Assembly: GCA_028274465.1 (NCBI GenBank) | Contig: CM051458.1 | Coordinates: 23,823,566-23,887,565 of the forward strand | Source: Plantago ovata | Taxonomy: Eukaryota > Streptophyta > Magnoliopsida > Lamiales > Plantaginaceae | Direction: 5' to 3' | Length of the DNA: 64,000 nucleotides | Part shown: piece by piece, positions 1 through 15,775 of the stretch | Numbering within the stretch: the stretch's first letter is position 1 | Layout of the letters: each line of letters starts with the position of its first letter | Program-made: the position numbers and the translations under genes | Notes under the pieces: model-generated | The model's input: the letters and a program-made list of their open reading frames with translations, nothing else | What the model was told of the DNA's origin: nothing | The model's database searches: none

Positions 1-1161
1 TTGAGAACTTATCTTGTTTAAGAACTTTTATCTTGTCTGTAATAGGCTATAAGGCCTACTATCGTAGTTATATTCAAATTTCCGTCAAATTGATACAATG
101 AGGCTTGTTAAGATTTCTTCTAGGATTGCATAAGTCTCGTATGATCTACTTTATTCTGATAAGACTCAACAAACCGATAAGGTTGGGAAGGATTAAAGAA
201 TTGGAGAAAGGATAGAACGATCAGAGTTTGAAACGGCATGCAAAACCCGGAGACAAAGAGTTCGAAGTCGAGAAAAAGTCGAAAAACTCAAAGTTCTCAA
301 CTTGTTATTCCAAGAAACAAACATCTCGGAGGATCTCGAAATGTTAAAAAGTTCGATCTCGGACATGGATAGCCCGAGTACAAGAACTCGTGAACCGCAC
401 GCTCAAAAAGAAGAGCACGTGACCGGTCCGACACACTAAATTCCGAGAAAGAATTCCGCAAAAAGCGAGTTATTAACACTTGTAAAGATTTCAAATTTAC
501 AAGGTGGACTCATAAAAAGCTCCGAGATAAAATCTCCTCGGAACAGCTTCTTGTGTTAACACTTGTAAAGATTTCAAATTTACAAGGTGGACTTATAAAA
601 GCTCCGAGATAAAATTTCCCTTGAGTATCTTTTTACGGAATATAAAATTACTTTATAAAAATTCAAATTTACAAGAACACGTGACAGTTCCGAGGTAAAA
701 GTTTCCTCGGAACACCTTTTCTCAGATTAAGTTAAATTTGTGAAATTTCAATTTTCACAAAAACACTTGATAAGTTCCGAGATATAATCGCTTCGGAACC
801 TAATCTGTTGAGGAAATCCATTTGTAGAATTTGTTTTTACAAAAAAGTTTGATAAGGCCGAGACATGATATGCTCGGAACTATCTTGTGATCACTTAACT
901 TGTACAACTTTAAACTTTGTAAAACAAAGTTGTTGTCCGGGTTAGATCGCTACAACACATAAATATTCCGAGATGTGAACACTTGGATATTTTGACAAGA
1001 ATGATAAAAGGCACAATCATCCGACAATATATAAGAGTACAAGCAGAATACAGAGGTATTATCCGAGTTACAATTGCCACGAAGGGACGAATGACAAATA
1101 CTTGTAAGAAAATTGTTTTAAGAGAGTATGGATTACAAAGTCGCTCGGGTATACCCGGCCT
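1..1161. repeat. Gene-free flank with a degenerate ~85-bp tandem array
   Basis: No credible gene. Two close units start at 473 and 556 (period 83) and share TTAACACTTGTAAAG followed by a region ending in GCTCCGAGATAAAA. Three more diverged units follow to about 890. Each unit contains an inverted pair of the type TTCCGAG ... CTCGGAA, so each could fold. The block lies 3' of the minus-strand gypsy-type gene and is probably its 3' untranslated or LTR-proximal DNA. That assignment is inference, because no matching LTR partner was found in the window. Confidence 0.55.
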
Positions 1162-4449
<3,288 letters not shown>

Positions 4450-4775
4450 CCTAAGAGGAGAGGAAGAAATACAAGCAAAAATCAGACAATTGATGGTTTC
4501 GTCCGAGAGATTCGTTTAGTATTTTTTAAGTCCATAAAAGTGATATGGGAGCACGTTGTGAGGAAGGGGAAAGAAGAAAAAGGGGAAGATAAAAAAGAAA
4601 AGATACGCAAAGTAAAAGCGGAATTCGAGTACGAACTTACTTGGAGACAGGTGAAAGTTGAAATCTGGAAGCAGAACTCGGAAACGTGTCGGACTCGTGT
4701 ATCGGATCGAGAGCAAATTTCTAGTGAGAGAAATTTTGCAGTTTGTGAAAAGTGTAGAAATGAGCTTTTCAACCC

Positions 4776-4784
4776 CTATTTATA
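4776..4784 (-). promoter_or_regulatory. TATA box of the gypsy-type gene
   Basis: On the minus strand the sequence is TATAAATAG, about 330 bp upstream of the first ATG of the pseudogene (4,449). Spacing and orientation fit a plant Pol II core promoter. It could equally be the TATA of an LTR, because the ends of the parent element are not visible. Confidence 0.55.
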
Positions 4785-6261
4785 GAAGGGCAACCCCGGA
4801 ATACGAACCGTCACTGACGTCAGCAATCATCTTGATCGTTGAATGAATCGGAATCAACGGCTCAGATCAAAAGTTATGATGAAAAGACAGTTTGACCCCA
4901 AACTTCACGGAAATCGAGAAAAGCGTCGCTATTTGTGTATCGCCAATAACTGAAGTCATTCACTCGGACAAAGAAGATACTACACTCGGAAGCAAACTTG
5001 AGAAAAAGCTTGTCAAATTGAGCGATGTGTTGACTTACTCGGATACAGAAAGACATAAGTCGGACAAGGGAAGTAATACTAAGATTCAGATCTTGACATT
5101 TCAAATTCAAAATATCTCCTTTTTATGATCCGAGTATCTTATCACTCGGACTATAAAAAGGGGAGGGGGAATGGAATGAAAGGAGGAGGGTTTGAGTACT
5201 AATAAACTCGGCCGAAAACTTGGGAATTTTTCAACCACAAATAAAAGTACGACTCGCAGAGGACTCGGACTATACTGATAGTTACACAACTATCTTGTCC
5301 CAAGATACTTGGAAACTAGGGGGACATATGTTATTGTTGGATTATGTCCGGTTCGCGGTACGAACTAAGGGACGACTTACCTCGGCGACTAGGGCACACA
5401 TGTCCCACATATAGGCCCTAGTCCGACAGAGGAATCACTCCAAAAAGCTCTTACTCGCGACATGAGTTCGACTACTCGGAACACATGTCCGATACATCAA
5501 GTTACATGTCCGACGCACAGCGCGAGATTCTTCAGGAACAACGAGAGAAATCTCATGACAGATACATCAAGATACATGTCCGACACATGGCTTTGTATCG
5601 GACGATGTGCGCGACTTAGTACTTGGTCGGCACTTCTGAAAATCTCTACATGGCCCGTCAGAAGTAAAACCAAGGTCAAGTGATTTCGGACAGTATGTCG
5701 GGCTGCACCTCGGGCAAAGGGCAGTGAATCGGACACCTTGTCGGACGCTAGAACAGGACAAAATCCTGGAACGTTCCTAAGAACGGGAAATTACCTACTT
5801 GACCCTGGGGAAACCCTAATTTGGTATGTGGGCCAGGCCCATTAAGCCAGCTAATGGGCTTTTAGCCTTGAGATTCAATCATAGCCATACACTTGGCATA
5901 ATCCCAGGAGTCCTATCACTATTTGGGAAACACTATAAATAGTGGACATCATTCAGCTCAAAAGGCAATCATTATCTACCCTACTTTATACTATACACAC
6001 TAGAGTGGCTTTCAACCCTCTAACCGTAAAGTCGATTATCCGGTTTGATCACTAGACAAACCGGAAAACCGTTACTAACCTCCCCTCAAGTTTTTCTCAG
6101 GACTTCACTTGAAATGGAAGGAGGCTAAAGTCAAGAGGAACGCTTTAGAACGTATTAGAAGGACTTAATAATTTACCCATCAACACTCTCAAACACCGGT
6201 ACCGGGGCCGACTTGCAAGAATAAAGCTTGCAGACTCAAGCCACAATTAATGGAGGCCTCG
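4785..6261 (+). other. Gene-free LTR-like promoter region
   Basis: No gene is supported. Two plus-strand TATA boxes are present: TATAAAAAG at 5,152-5,160, preceded by a CTCGGAC motif, and TATAAATAG at 5,934-5,942. After the second the sequence looks like an LTR R/U5 (CT-rich leader, ACCGGAAAACCG palindrome). The hexamer CTCGGA/TCCGAG is conspicuously frequent from here down to position 1. I read it as LTR or leader DNA of the same family as the minus-strand gene. Boundaries are not determined, and 6,262 is only where Copia-leader-like sequence seems to begin. Confidence 0.35.
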
Positions 6262-7227
6262 AGCTCTGTTCTCGCTGAAATCGGGAAGAATCAATTAGGG
6301 ATATCGATGTGAGGATAAAACGATGATCGCCGGAATTGTTCCGGGCCGCTGATCAATTCGCGAACGGGAATCGCGACTTAAAAAAAAAGGGGCTGTGGTA
6401 TTTTATGGTCGATCCAACTCGGATCTGATGTCGACTTGATTGGAGGATGATGGATTGGTTGTGGGATTCGTGTTTAGAACACTAGGTTTAATGGGAAAAC
6501 CGAATTAAAAAAAAAACACCATTGTTGGACATGGGTGCAAGCTTTTGCAAAGAACAGGGACTCAATTGTAAGTTTTCAAAAGATCAGGGTCTGAATTGAA
6601 TGTTATAAAAGTATTGGGGTTGGTTTGAAAGTATGTAGAAGATCAGGGACCTCTGTTACAATTCTACAGATTCTTCTGCATTATTGTGGTTGAGGCCCCT
6701 GTACTATTGAAACTACTAATTTCAGTCCCCGAATATTTCAAACTTCAATTCAGTCCAATTAAATTAGATTTTGTACTTCTGGAAATTGTGTATTAGCCCT
6801 TTAATACTTGGTATGTTCAATTTAGCCCTGATAAGAGAAAATGCAAATGAAGACTAGATCGGAGACGAGGAAAGAAGGGCTAGTTAGATAAGAGATTCGG
6901 AGGTGGACTTCTTTGGATTGGATGTCCATTAGTGAATGGACTAGAAGACTTTGGATTGGTGGAATGACTTTCTTCCTCTTGCTGAAGTAAGCGGCTTAGA
7001 GCTTCAGTCCGATTTTTGGAGACTTCATATAAGTCCTCTGGAAATTTAAATGGACCCCTAGAGTTTTAGAAACTCAATATTTGACTTATAAATAATTTAT
7101 GAATTACACTTGTGTCCTAATATAACTTTTGGAGGCTTATATTAATGTTTGGTGGCATACTTAATGTTTATAATATTTAGAAACTAGATAATTAGTTTAT
7201 AAATGGTTTATAAACTAAGTTCAAATA

Positions 7228-7230
7228 TTA

Positions 7231-7262
<32 letters not shown>

Positions 7263-7264
7263 TA
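7228..7264. repeat. (TA)n microsatellite
   Basis: Short TA run inside the decayed Copia-type interior. Confidence 0.9.
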
Positions 7265-7530
7265 TTCTTTAGAAGATTATATTAATGTTGAATCTTGTTT
7301 TAAATATTATAAATTCCTGAAAGATTCATAAATTGGATTTATAATTTATTTTAATTTCTTGGAAATTAATAAATGTTTTATTTTTGAAGTAAAACATTTA
7401 TAATTACTTTAGAAGTATAAAGATGAGACAAATTATATTTTCTTGCAAACTTTAACTCACAATTACTTGCTCACGTATGTTTGAATGCCTATATGATTTA
7501 CTTTAAATCAGTATATCACTTTATATCCGC

Positions 7531-7695
7531 TTGTATGGGTAGGTGGCACCCACTAGTTTCCGGACCGCATCTGTCATATGCATGGGTAGGCGGCACCCAT
7601 TACTTGCTTGTCCGCATATTGTATGCATGAGTAGGCGACACTCATTATTTGTTTGCCCGCGTATTGTATGTGTGGGTAGGCGGCGCCCAATATTT
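7531..7695 (+). repeat. Minisatellite, four ~45-bp units with a small hairpin
   Basis: Four imperfect units each carry a core like TGGGTAGGCGGCACCCA, in which TGGGT and ACCCA pair around AGGCGGC, followed by a stretch ending in CCGCATNNTGTATG. It is non-coding and internal to the decayed Copia-type element. Confidence 0.7.
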
Positions 7696-10600
7696 GATAG
7701 TTATCTAAGATCTTGTTTAAGCAATTAAATACCCCGACATAAATGTCCCACATCTAAAATTTAAGTCTCGATTTGATCGCACGACGTCATCCATCATAAT
7801 TGAAAGATGAATGGAACCATCTAATCTCATGAGTAATATGCACCATAGTGCTTACTCTGTTTGCCGATGGAAAGTCTCTTTCATAGGTCCATAGGTGGTA
7901 CTGTGTGATGGTTGTGACTTACTTGGGCTATGTCGAGTCGCCATAGCATCAGGCATAGCCTATAGGACGTCGATCAAAGTAGCTTTGGTCAACCAAGAGT
8001 TGTATCGTACAATTGGTTTAGATACCTACCTTATTTGGCTATTACAGTGATCAGCCATAGCAGGGGCTGTAGTAGTGCAAATTTGGATCTTGACCATTAA
8101 GATTCATATTAGAAATGAATCCGTATTCTTCCAATGGGGTCGGTGAATATGATAAAATTAATGGAACTAAATAAGTCAAAAGGCCTTGATTATTTAGTCG
8201 CTGAATGAGGATATTGCGAATTGTTATTTAATTAGAGCTAAATTTAATTCACGCTTTATTTACATTATGTTTTATAAGGTTGTTGTAGAATGGCATTGAT
8301 GAATACTATTAGTTTGATTCATTTACCAATGACATTTTGACTGTACTGTTATCTGCGTTTGATTTAATTGAGTTTGTCTTGGACAAGCATGTACCCAAGA
8401 TTGTCTTGTGTTTGAATTTTAGTATTTCGAGTTGGACAAGAATACTTATATTAAATACAAGGACAACTAGGTAACGTATTCGACTTAGGCGTGTATGGTA
8501 CACAAGTAGCTTGCACAACATGAGAGTATGAAGACATTATAGAAGATACCTCTTAGAACATGTATGATGAACATTGACCTTGATCAACCTCTATTGTAGA
8601 GTTTGGCTAAATCAGTGGGAGTACAAGTTCTTATGATAGTCAATGTGTATTATCTTTAAATGTTTGAAATTTGATTTCTCTTCAAAAGCTCTTATATTAT
8701 TTGGAATAAGAAAATCAATTGAGGATGTTGAAATTCTTAGAGAATATTACTTGGCATTTCTTCAATTAATTTCTTTTAAGTCACTTCATGATTTGTATTA
8801 ATTTCATAGAGAATATTAAATACAATAGAAGTGGGATTGACTAGAGCTGCTTACTACTCATAATCTTTTGCAAGAACATAATCCATGGGTAAATGGTGCT
8901 CATAGTGAGCAGTTCTATTAAACCAATCCGTAAGGAATGGGAAGTAGAATAAATATACTAAGAGCTGCTCTAAATATATTTCCGTTTATCTTAAAGATGA
9001 CCTTGGAAGAAAGAGTAAATGTCTAACGAATAATACACTCTATTGCAATTATAGTAATTCAATGAGAGTATGGGTCGCAAAGTTTGATTCCTTGAACTTA
9101 AAGCAATCATTGCATAAAGATTCAAGCACATTATTGCGTATTGAAAGTTGGTTATGTCTATGAAGTAATTTTAGTATTGGATACTAATTACAAATGAAAT
9201 TATTCTATTGATTTCATATGTTAAGAACATTGTTTCTATACTTGTTAAGACGATAGTGGATTTACCTACTATTTAGTCACACTAATAGTATAGAGGTAGA
9301 CGTCTTCAAGAACATAGATCAAAAGTTTTTTAACCATGAGACATGAATTTATCAATACATGATAAGAAGACCAACATAGCAAACCAATTTCCAAAAATTA
9401 TGTTATTTGTCAACTTGGTTGAACTTGCGAGATAAGAATGACAGTGTTAAGTAAGTTAGACTACTTAACACCGTTTGTTTTGAAACATATGGATTGCAAG
9501 TCTTATCTTATAATTAAATGGTATTCACTAGATCTTTTTGAAAAGGGGTGAATACTAAATAACAATTTGAGATGATACACATTGCAAGGCATGTGTGAGC
9601 ATTCAAATTGGGGAATGTCCTGATTCACCATGTGCTTTATATTTTCCTTGGTCTAACCACTTGCGCTTGAGAAGATGCAAGTTCATTGACCTTGAGAAGT
9701 ACAAAGTCACAATGTTGAATAGAATAAACATGTTATACAAAGTGTTTTATTCTTTGATTGGGCCAAGAGAATAATACTCAGAACATGGTTATGGATTGTT
9801 ATGAGAGGCCATGGGTTCTAATAGAGTGGAATTAATTAAACCTTATTAGACATGCTTAAACCCATGATGGGTTCCATTGAAATGGAAATGCTATGTTCGA
9901 CATAGATTAACCCATATACTTTGTTACACGTGCAATAGAAGCTCAATATGTATCCTAATTATATCCTTACTAAATCAGTCTTAGAGACACATAATAGTTA
10001 TGTTGTAAGATTCTTTATTACATAGCTGAATATGGGGTTGTCCCATATATGTATTAAAGTTCTTCATTAGTAATAGGATTTTAGAATGTGTTAATTTGTG
10101 AAACTTTATCTCTATCTTTATAAGAGACAAATTGGATGTTGTTTCTTGACATACTATTCTTTTAAGACTTGGAGGAGTTTATAAAGAACGAATTAGATGG
10201 AAGTACAATGTTTGAAATGGTTTCAAAACCACAAATCAACTAATGAGGCTGGTAACTTGTCATTTAACCATGACAAAGATTCAGGGGAAGAGTCAACAGT
10301 GCTTGAAGTTAGTGGAAGTAAGTTACTTGGTAATGTCCATAAGCTAATAAAAGCATTTTGAGAGTAGTCCTTTTAAGAATAAGATATTCTCATAAGTTAA
10401 TATACTGCAACTTGGAAGTTGCACACTCTTCTTTGTAAGGTTAGCATTTGAGTGCTACCTTGATCACTATAACTTGTTGGGTGTCCCAATATTAGAATGC
10501 CTTATAACATTCAGGATAATTAAACGAATTCGAATGCAAATGAACAAACTACTAGGTTAAGTAAATTGTCGTGACAAATTGAATTGTATGGAATCCTTTA

Positions 10601-12041
10601 GAAGGATCACGATTATTTACTGTCATACGCAGGGATGAGTTTATAACCTATAGCTAACAAAATGATATTTGATATCGATTTTGAGAGGTGGCTTAAAGCC
10701 ATAGGATCTTAAGAGATGGACTAGAGATTATTTAAGTTTTTAGAACTTAAGTAAGTTGATATTTTATTATTACATAGTAGTAGTTTCTTTCAAGAAAGTA
10801 TTATATCAACAACGGAGTCTATGCCTACATAGTGTAGGATAATCAAAATTATATAGTTGAGTCTGGGAGACATACTATATACTATCTATTGGTTGGATTA
10901 TAGACCAGTCCTATAAGATTTTACTTGCATAAGCATCTAATAATTGCATGATATATTCGATAACAAGCCTATACCACTTTCTGAGGAGAAACTTTATTGT
11001 AAAGTGTGTTTGACACAGTTATAGGCCTTAGTGTCGAATTCAAATCATGTATGGATATGCAAATCAAATAAGATAAGACCATTGTGGACTTATGCAAGCC
11101 TCTAGGAGTTTGATCATTTACATTTGAAGTAAGTTAATTAGTTTAACTTATTTCAAAAGTAGATGAATCATCTGTACATCTTTAGAAGTGTTTGTGAGAA
11201 GCTCTTATCTATATGATTGAAAATGATTGATACCAACATCATATGAAATAGCTTCCACGTTAACAGTCAAAATATTGGTCATTCAAGACTTTCACTGTGA
11301 GGGGGCTTGAATGAAAGTTTCTAGGATATTTTCATATTGAAACCTTGTTGGATAGGTTCGAGAGAATATTCAAATTCTTCATGATATTCACTATTTTGAA
11401 CAAATAATGTGTTGATAAACAATAATAGAATTCTAGGAGAATCTATTATTATTATCACATGGTTATACTGTCAATATTAGATTGTCTTATTGAAGTATGA
11501 ACTCTGTACATATACACGATGTTGTATAGTGCAACTATCGCCTAAAATGTACAAATGTGATACATCAAACAGTCAAGGTGACTTATTATTATCAACGGAT
11601 TTCATGGATATAAATGTGATGATTGGACTTATTGCAATTATAATTTTGTATTCATCGTAGTAATAGTATCATATTAGATTAGATTTAATGATGTATAGAT
11701 TCAACAACCTATGTCATGTATGATTATACTAGAAGGTTCTTAGAAGAACAAGGGGTAGTTCCAAGTGTTAGTAATCGAATTGTGAAATTGCGATTATACT
11801 AAGGCGACTGCACATGCAAAGGAACCAAGATCTTATGATACTAGCATGGATCTACTGAGACACTATCATTGGTTTGGAAACCACTGATAGATTGCAACAT
11901 AAATAAATAAAGTAATTTCTCCGTGAGGACACTACGCTGATTCTTTCACAAAACCTTGTCTTTGGAGAGACAAGTTAGCCATTCCAAGAATCTAAATGTT
12001 GGACACACATGTGTGATTGACTCTAGGCCAAGTGGGAGATT

Positions 12042-14040
12042 GAAAGTATATATGTCCTAGAGACAACCAACATTAAGGACGATATGTACTTTACCGCATT
12101 CAGCTTATTGGTATTTATTTATGTTACATTTATTTAAGCATACATAAATACAATTGGCATTACATTTACTGAATAGATTATTTGGTTGTTTGAATTATTC
12201 TGTAAGATGTTCCCAAGGACTAAAGATAATCACCAAGTTAGTGGGAGCTTGCGTGTCAGAACTTAAGTCCTAAAATTAGCCACTAGTTGATGGTCATTGA
12301 GATATGGGATATCAATGATGCGACAGGGACTAGCATGTGTTGCATCAGATCCTTCGAGGATGTAGTATTTTTCACTGCTGCGAATGGCTTGGTTATTCAT
12401 GATGGACACATGGACACTTTGGAGAGTGTTGGCATGCCCAACCGAGAAACCATTTGGTAAATTCTATTTAAGTGTCTATGGGAGTATCGGATTGTAGGGT
12501 GATGTAATAGTCCTCAGACTTGAGGTCAATACTACATCATATGAGGAATAATATACTTTGACCATGCGCAACGCTTGCACTCTTAAAGTAGGGTAGATAC
12601 GACATGCGTTGGGTATATTAGGAAGCATATGGTGTGAGTGATTGGACCAAGATCCGGATTCATTCCTCCGAATAGATTCAAGGAGAGAATACTCTACATC
12701 TCATATTTAGTGCGATCGTTAGTCAGTGGCCACTGCAAAGATATATGTCACAATGGTGTTTGGACATAATCATCTAGATCGACTAAGAAGATTGAGAGAC
12801 AATGGATGAGTTATTGGAATAGACACTAATCCATATTCTAGATTCATTCGAGTATTCGAGAATGAAATGACCGTATCATCAAAGTACTCTACATCACAGG
12901 CAGTTTGTATCTCCTCAACAAACGTTCCTTACATATTAGTATTGTCTAGTGACGATTGTCTAGGAATATTCACTGAGACCTTGATTTGATCATTGCATGA
13001 TATGTGAGGGCCTATGGGTCATATACAACTAGTTGATGATTCTCCCGATTAAGCATTAGGGTAAATTAAATGTCAATTGGATTGGTAACATTTGATTTAC
13101 TAATGTCAAGGACATTTCATTTTATGGAAATCATTAATTAAGTTAAAATTAGATTTATAACTTAATTCATATATTAAATAAATATCAATTGGATTGGTAA
13201 ATATTTAATTTAATAATATTGAGAATGATTCTATTTGATAGTAAAAACTAATTAATTAAGTTGAATTGGATTCAATGGATTAATTTATACTTTTAGAAAG
13301 TAAATTAATTAAATTTGATTTAATTAATAAAAGAAGAAAGGAATAATTAGATTAAATTGAATTTAATTAATTAAAGTTAGAATGTGCATTTGAACCAATT
13401 TAGAATGAGGTTCAAGTGTTAAAAGCCCAAAAGAAAAAGACTGGTAGTGCTGGGCTTCGAACCCGTGACCTCCAGAAAAATGTCTAGCATACATACCAAC
13501 TGGGCCAAGCCCATGCAAAATACTATTGCAGCGTTTTTCTATGTAGGGCTGCGGAAGAAGCAGCTGAAATTAGAAAACATAAAACGTGTGTTGCTAGGGT
13601 TGTGGCTAAGAGCTTTTCTTCATCTTTTGGGTTTCTTCTACACGGTTGTATTCGTTCTAACTTTCTTTTCTTCTTAGATCAATTTTCATAATAATATATT
13701 ATGATCTTTGAGATTTCTTGTTTTGCTTAATGTAGATTTTGAATATCGATTCCTAGCATCCATGGAGAATTCGACAACGAAGAATTGAACTACGTTTGAC
13801 TTGATCGTGAGGGTACGTAGGCAGCTCAGAATTGTTCTGAGTTTAGTCAGAATCTTTAGAAGATCATCAATCGTTTTTCGAAGAACAATTTCATGATTAG
13901 ATCAATGATTAATGGAAGCTGGAAGCTGGATAACGGGTAAGTTATTTATATGGAGCATGTTAAATAATCATTCAATCAACGATCCATGTAGGAAAATTTT
14001 CGAATTCCGCTGCATTAACCTTAGAGGTAATTTCCTACAA
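12042..14040 (+). repeat. 3' LTR of the Copia-type element (~2.0 kb)
   Basis: Starts TGAAAGTATATATGTCCTAG immediately after the polypurine tract and ends with a TTTCCTACA type terminus at 14,040, just before truncated Athila LTR sequence. The AT-rich stretch 13,130-13,400 is typical of long plant Copia LTRs. No left LTR is present for comparison, so the end is placed by terminal TG...CA and by where Athila homology starts. Confidence 0.55.
13443..13515 (-). other. tRNA-like segment with Pol III A and B boxes
   Basis: On the minus strand it contains TGGCCCAGTTGG, which fits the A-box consensus TRGCNNARYNGG, and about 40 bases later GGTTCGAAGCC, a perfect B box (GGTTCGANNCC). I could not build a good acceptor stem, so it is not a functional tRNA. 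It is a tRNA-derived relic (SINE head or LTR-embedded) within the Copia LTR. Confidence 0.5.
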
Positions 14041-14048
14041 TTACTAAC

Positions 14049-14225
14049 AGTAATTATCAAACACTACGAAGATATAGATTCTGATAGGTCAAACACTATT
14101 GTCCAATTGTGTTCCGTAATTATTCAACACTACGAAGATATAGATTCTGATAGGGTAAAGACTATTGTCCAATTGTGTGCAATAATTATTCAACAATACG
14201 AAGATAGAGATTCTGCTAGATCAAA
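14049..14225 (-). repeat. 66-bp tandem repeat in the LTR (2.7 copies)
   Basis: Units start TAATTATCAAACACTACG and contain GAAGATATAGATTCTGATAG and TATTGTCCAATTGTGT. The same array is in the 5' LTR at 21,800-21,975. Since 66 is divisible by 3, it produces spurious 22-residue protein repeats. Copy 2's LTR has only degenerate related sequence here. Confidence 0.9.
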
Positions 14226-14625
14226 GAAATAAAGCAATAACACGGAGTATAATGCGCGATATAGCCATTAGAATAATTATCCACCCTTCGCTATGAATTC
14301 ACATACTACCACCAACGATAAGTTTAGCTACTCATAGTTGTCATGCAATCAACATAAATCATAGAAGAAAACATGTTGAAAGATATATAAAAATAAGTAG
14401 AAAAACTGTAAGATACAATGTTACCGAAGGTTGTCAGTCTCCGAAGAATCGCGATCTTACAAGCTCCAAACTGCTATGAAAAAGTGTCTCCTAAGCTATG
14501 AACCCCCAGAACAGGCTCTGGGAAGTTCCTACCTAAAACTACAGAGAAAGGTGAGAGAAAAGGTCTGGAAAAGTATGAAATTCGGAGAAAAACTGAGCAA
14601 CTATATATATATTGTTCGAATTTGT

Positions 14626-14706
14626 GTGGGGCGAAGGGCCCCACACACCGGGCGAGTCGCCTGGTGTGGGGCGATTCGCCCCACATCCCGGGCGATTCGC
14701 CCGGGA
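14626..14706. promoter_or_regulatory. Phased palindrome array in U3 (3' LTR)
   Basis: Four inverted repeats with 6-bp arms and a 3-base centre start at 14,628, 14,649, 14,668 and 14,689 (steps 21, 19, 21). The best are GGGGCGATTCGCCCC and CGGGCGATTCGCCCG. On the element's strand they end about 15 bp upstream of a TATATATATAG box near 14,602-14,612. Position suggests promoter-proximal binding sites; no factor is known to me. Confidence 0.6.
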
Positions 14707-15059
14707 GCTTTTTTCGGAATTTTGCGCGTTTTCGATGCGTTTTTGGATTTCTTCCTCTTTTCGGACTCGGTTTCTGACTTCTAGTGGCCTTCTAACCTCC
14801 AGATTCGACCCCTAGACTCCAAATCCTATCTGGAAACCTTCAGATACTCCAAATAGGCTTCTGGAACACCAATTCCTTGTCAACTTCGATATAATTGCCC
14901 GGAAATCCTCGTTTTTCAACCAAAACCTGTAAAATAAAAACTAAAGGGAAACGTGACACTATTCTAATAAAATGCACTAAAATATAGCTAAATTAATATA
15001 GAGGATAGCTAAAATAGGTGAAAAAGACTCAAATGAAAGTGTAAAATACACATTCATCA

Positions 15060-15075
15060 AACTCCCCAAACCAAA
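15060..15075 (-). other. Polypurine tract of Athila-type copy 1
   Basis: On the minus strand the sequence reads GGTTTGGGGAGTT immediately before the LTR terminus TGATGAATG. This is the expected plus-strand priming site for an LTR element in this orientation. Confidence 0.75.
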
Positions 15076-15744
15076 CCTTTGCTTGTCCTCAAGCAACTAA
15101 GCTAGACTCTAATGCAAAAAACAATGCAACATATAAAATGGAGTCTCATGCCAAATAAAATGAACTAATCTACTGAATCTATCAAAAAACATATAAACAA
15201 AAACCATATAAATCAAAGCATGAATATAGGTTGAAAAATACCTCGATTGACTCATACACATCCACATAAGCACTTATGTCAAGACAGGATAGTCTCTCGT
15301 AACATTCTCTACCTGGACCTAGTCAGTGACGACGTAATGATGCATGCTAAGATACGAATGGTTGTCCCGTGCCTATGAAACTGAGGACTTACTGTTGTTC
15401 ACCATGTTAAGACTTTTCCTCAAAGAGGTCGAACCAATACTGGCTCTCATCAAACGAAGGAGGATTCCCTATAAAATATAACACTCCCCTATTCTACCCG
15501 TCTCTCAAGCAAAGTCTTAAGCTATTCACCACTTCCTGAATGGCAGGACGAGGGTGGTCTAGAACAGATGACACTAAAAAATTAAAGACAAAAAATAGAA
15601 AATTACAACACGATTACGAACATTACAAGAATTGGAAAATGAGACACAACACTTTGCTAAACTGCTATTTGTCTTTTCTTTTTTTTTTGGACCCTTCTTT
15701 GCTTTTTTTGGGTCTTTTTTTTTTCTCTTTTTTTCTTTCCAGTT

Positions 15745-15775
<31 letters not shown>

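Larger units (their letters stand above)
6262..14040 (+). mobile_element. 5'-truncated, decayed Copia-type LTR element
   Basis: The only intact hallmark is the 3' side: AAGTGGGAGAT at 12,031-12,041, a Copia-style polypurine tract, followed directly by an LTR beginning TGAAAGTATATATG. Just before it, about 11,930-11,990 reads as a remnant of the Copia RNase H tail (ADSFTKP). Internal DNA from 6,262 has Copia leader character, but 8,522-13,446 contains no ORF of 60 codons. No 5' LTR was found, so the element is truncated or deleted on its left. It is either very old or a non-coding LARD. Left boundary uncertain. Confidence 0.55.
14049..15059 (-). repeat. 3' LTR of Athila-type copy 1, truncated
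   Basis: Aligns with 21,797-22,797 across 66-bp repeats, palindrome array, TATA region and the terminal TTCATCA (minus: TGATGAATG). The last ~300 bp present in the 5' LTR are absent at its left edge, where Copia LTR sequence begins. Confidence 0.85.

Noticed and set aside
13443..13515. Functional tRNA gene
   Set aside because: The A and B boxes fit but no acceptor stem pairs properly, and the segment is embedded in an LTR.
13912..14232. Repeat protein with YEDIDSD units
   Set aside because: Produced by the 66-bp LTR repeat, whose length is divisible by three; the same phantom appears in the 5' LTR.
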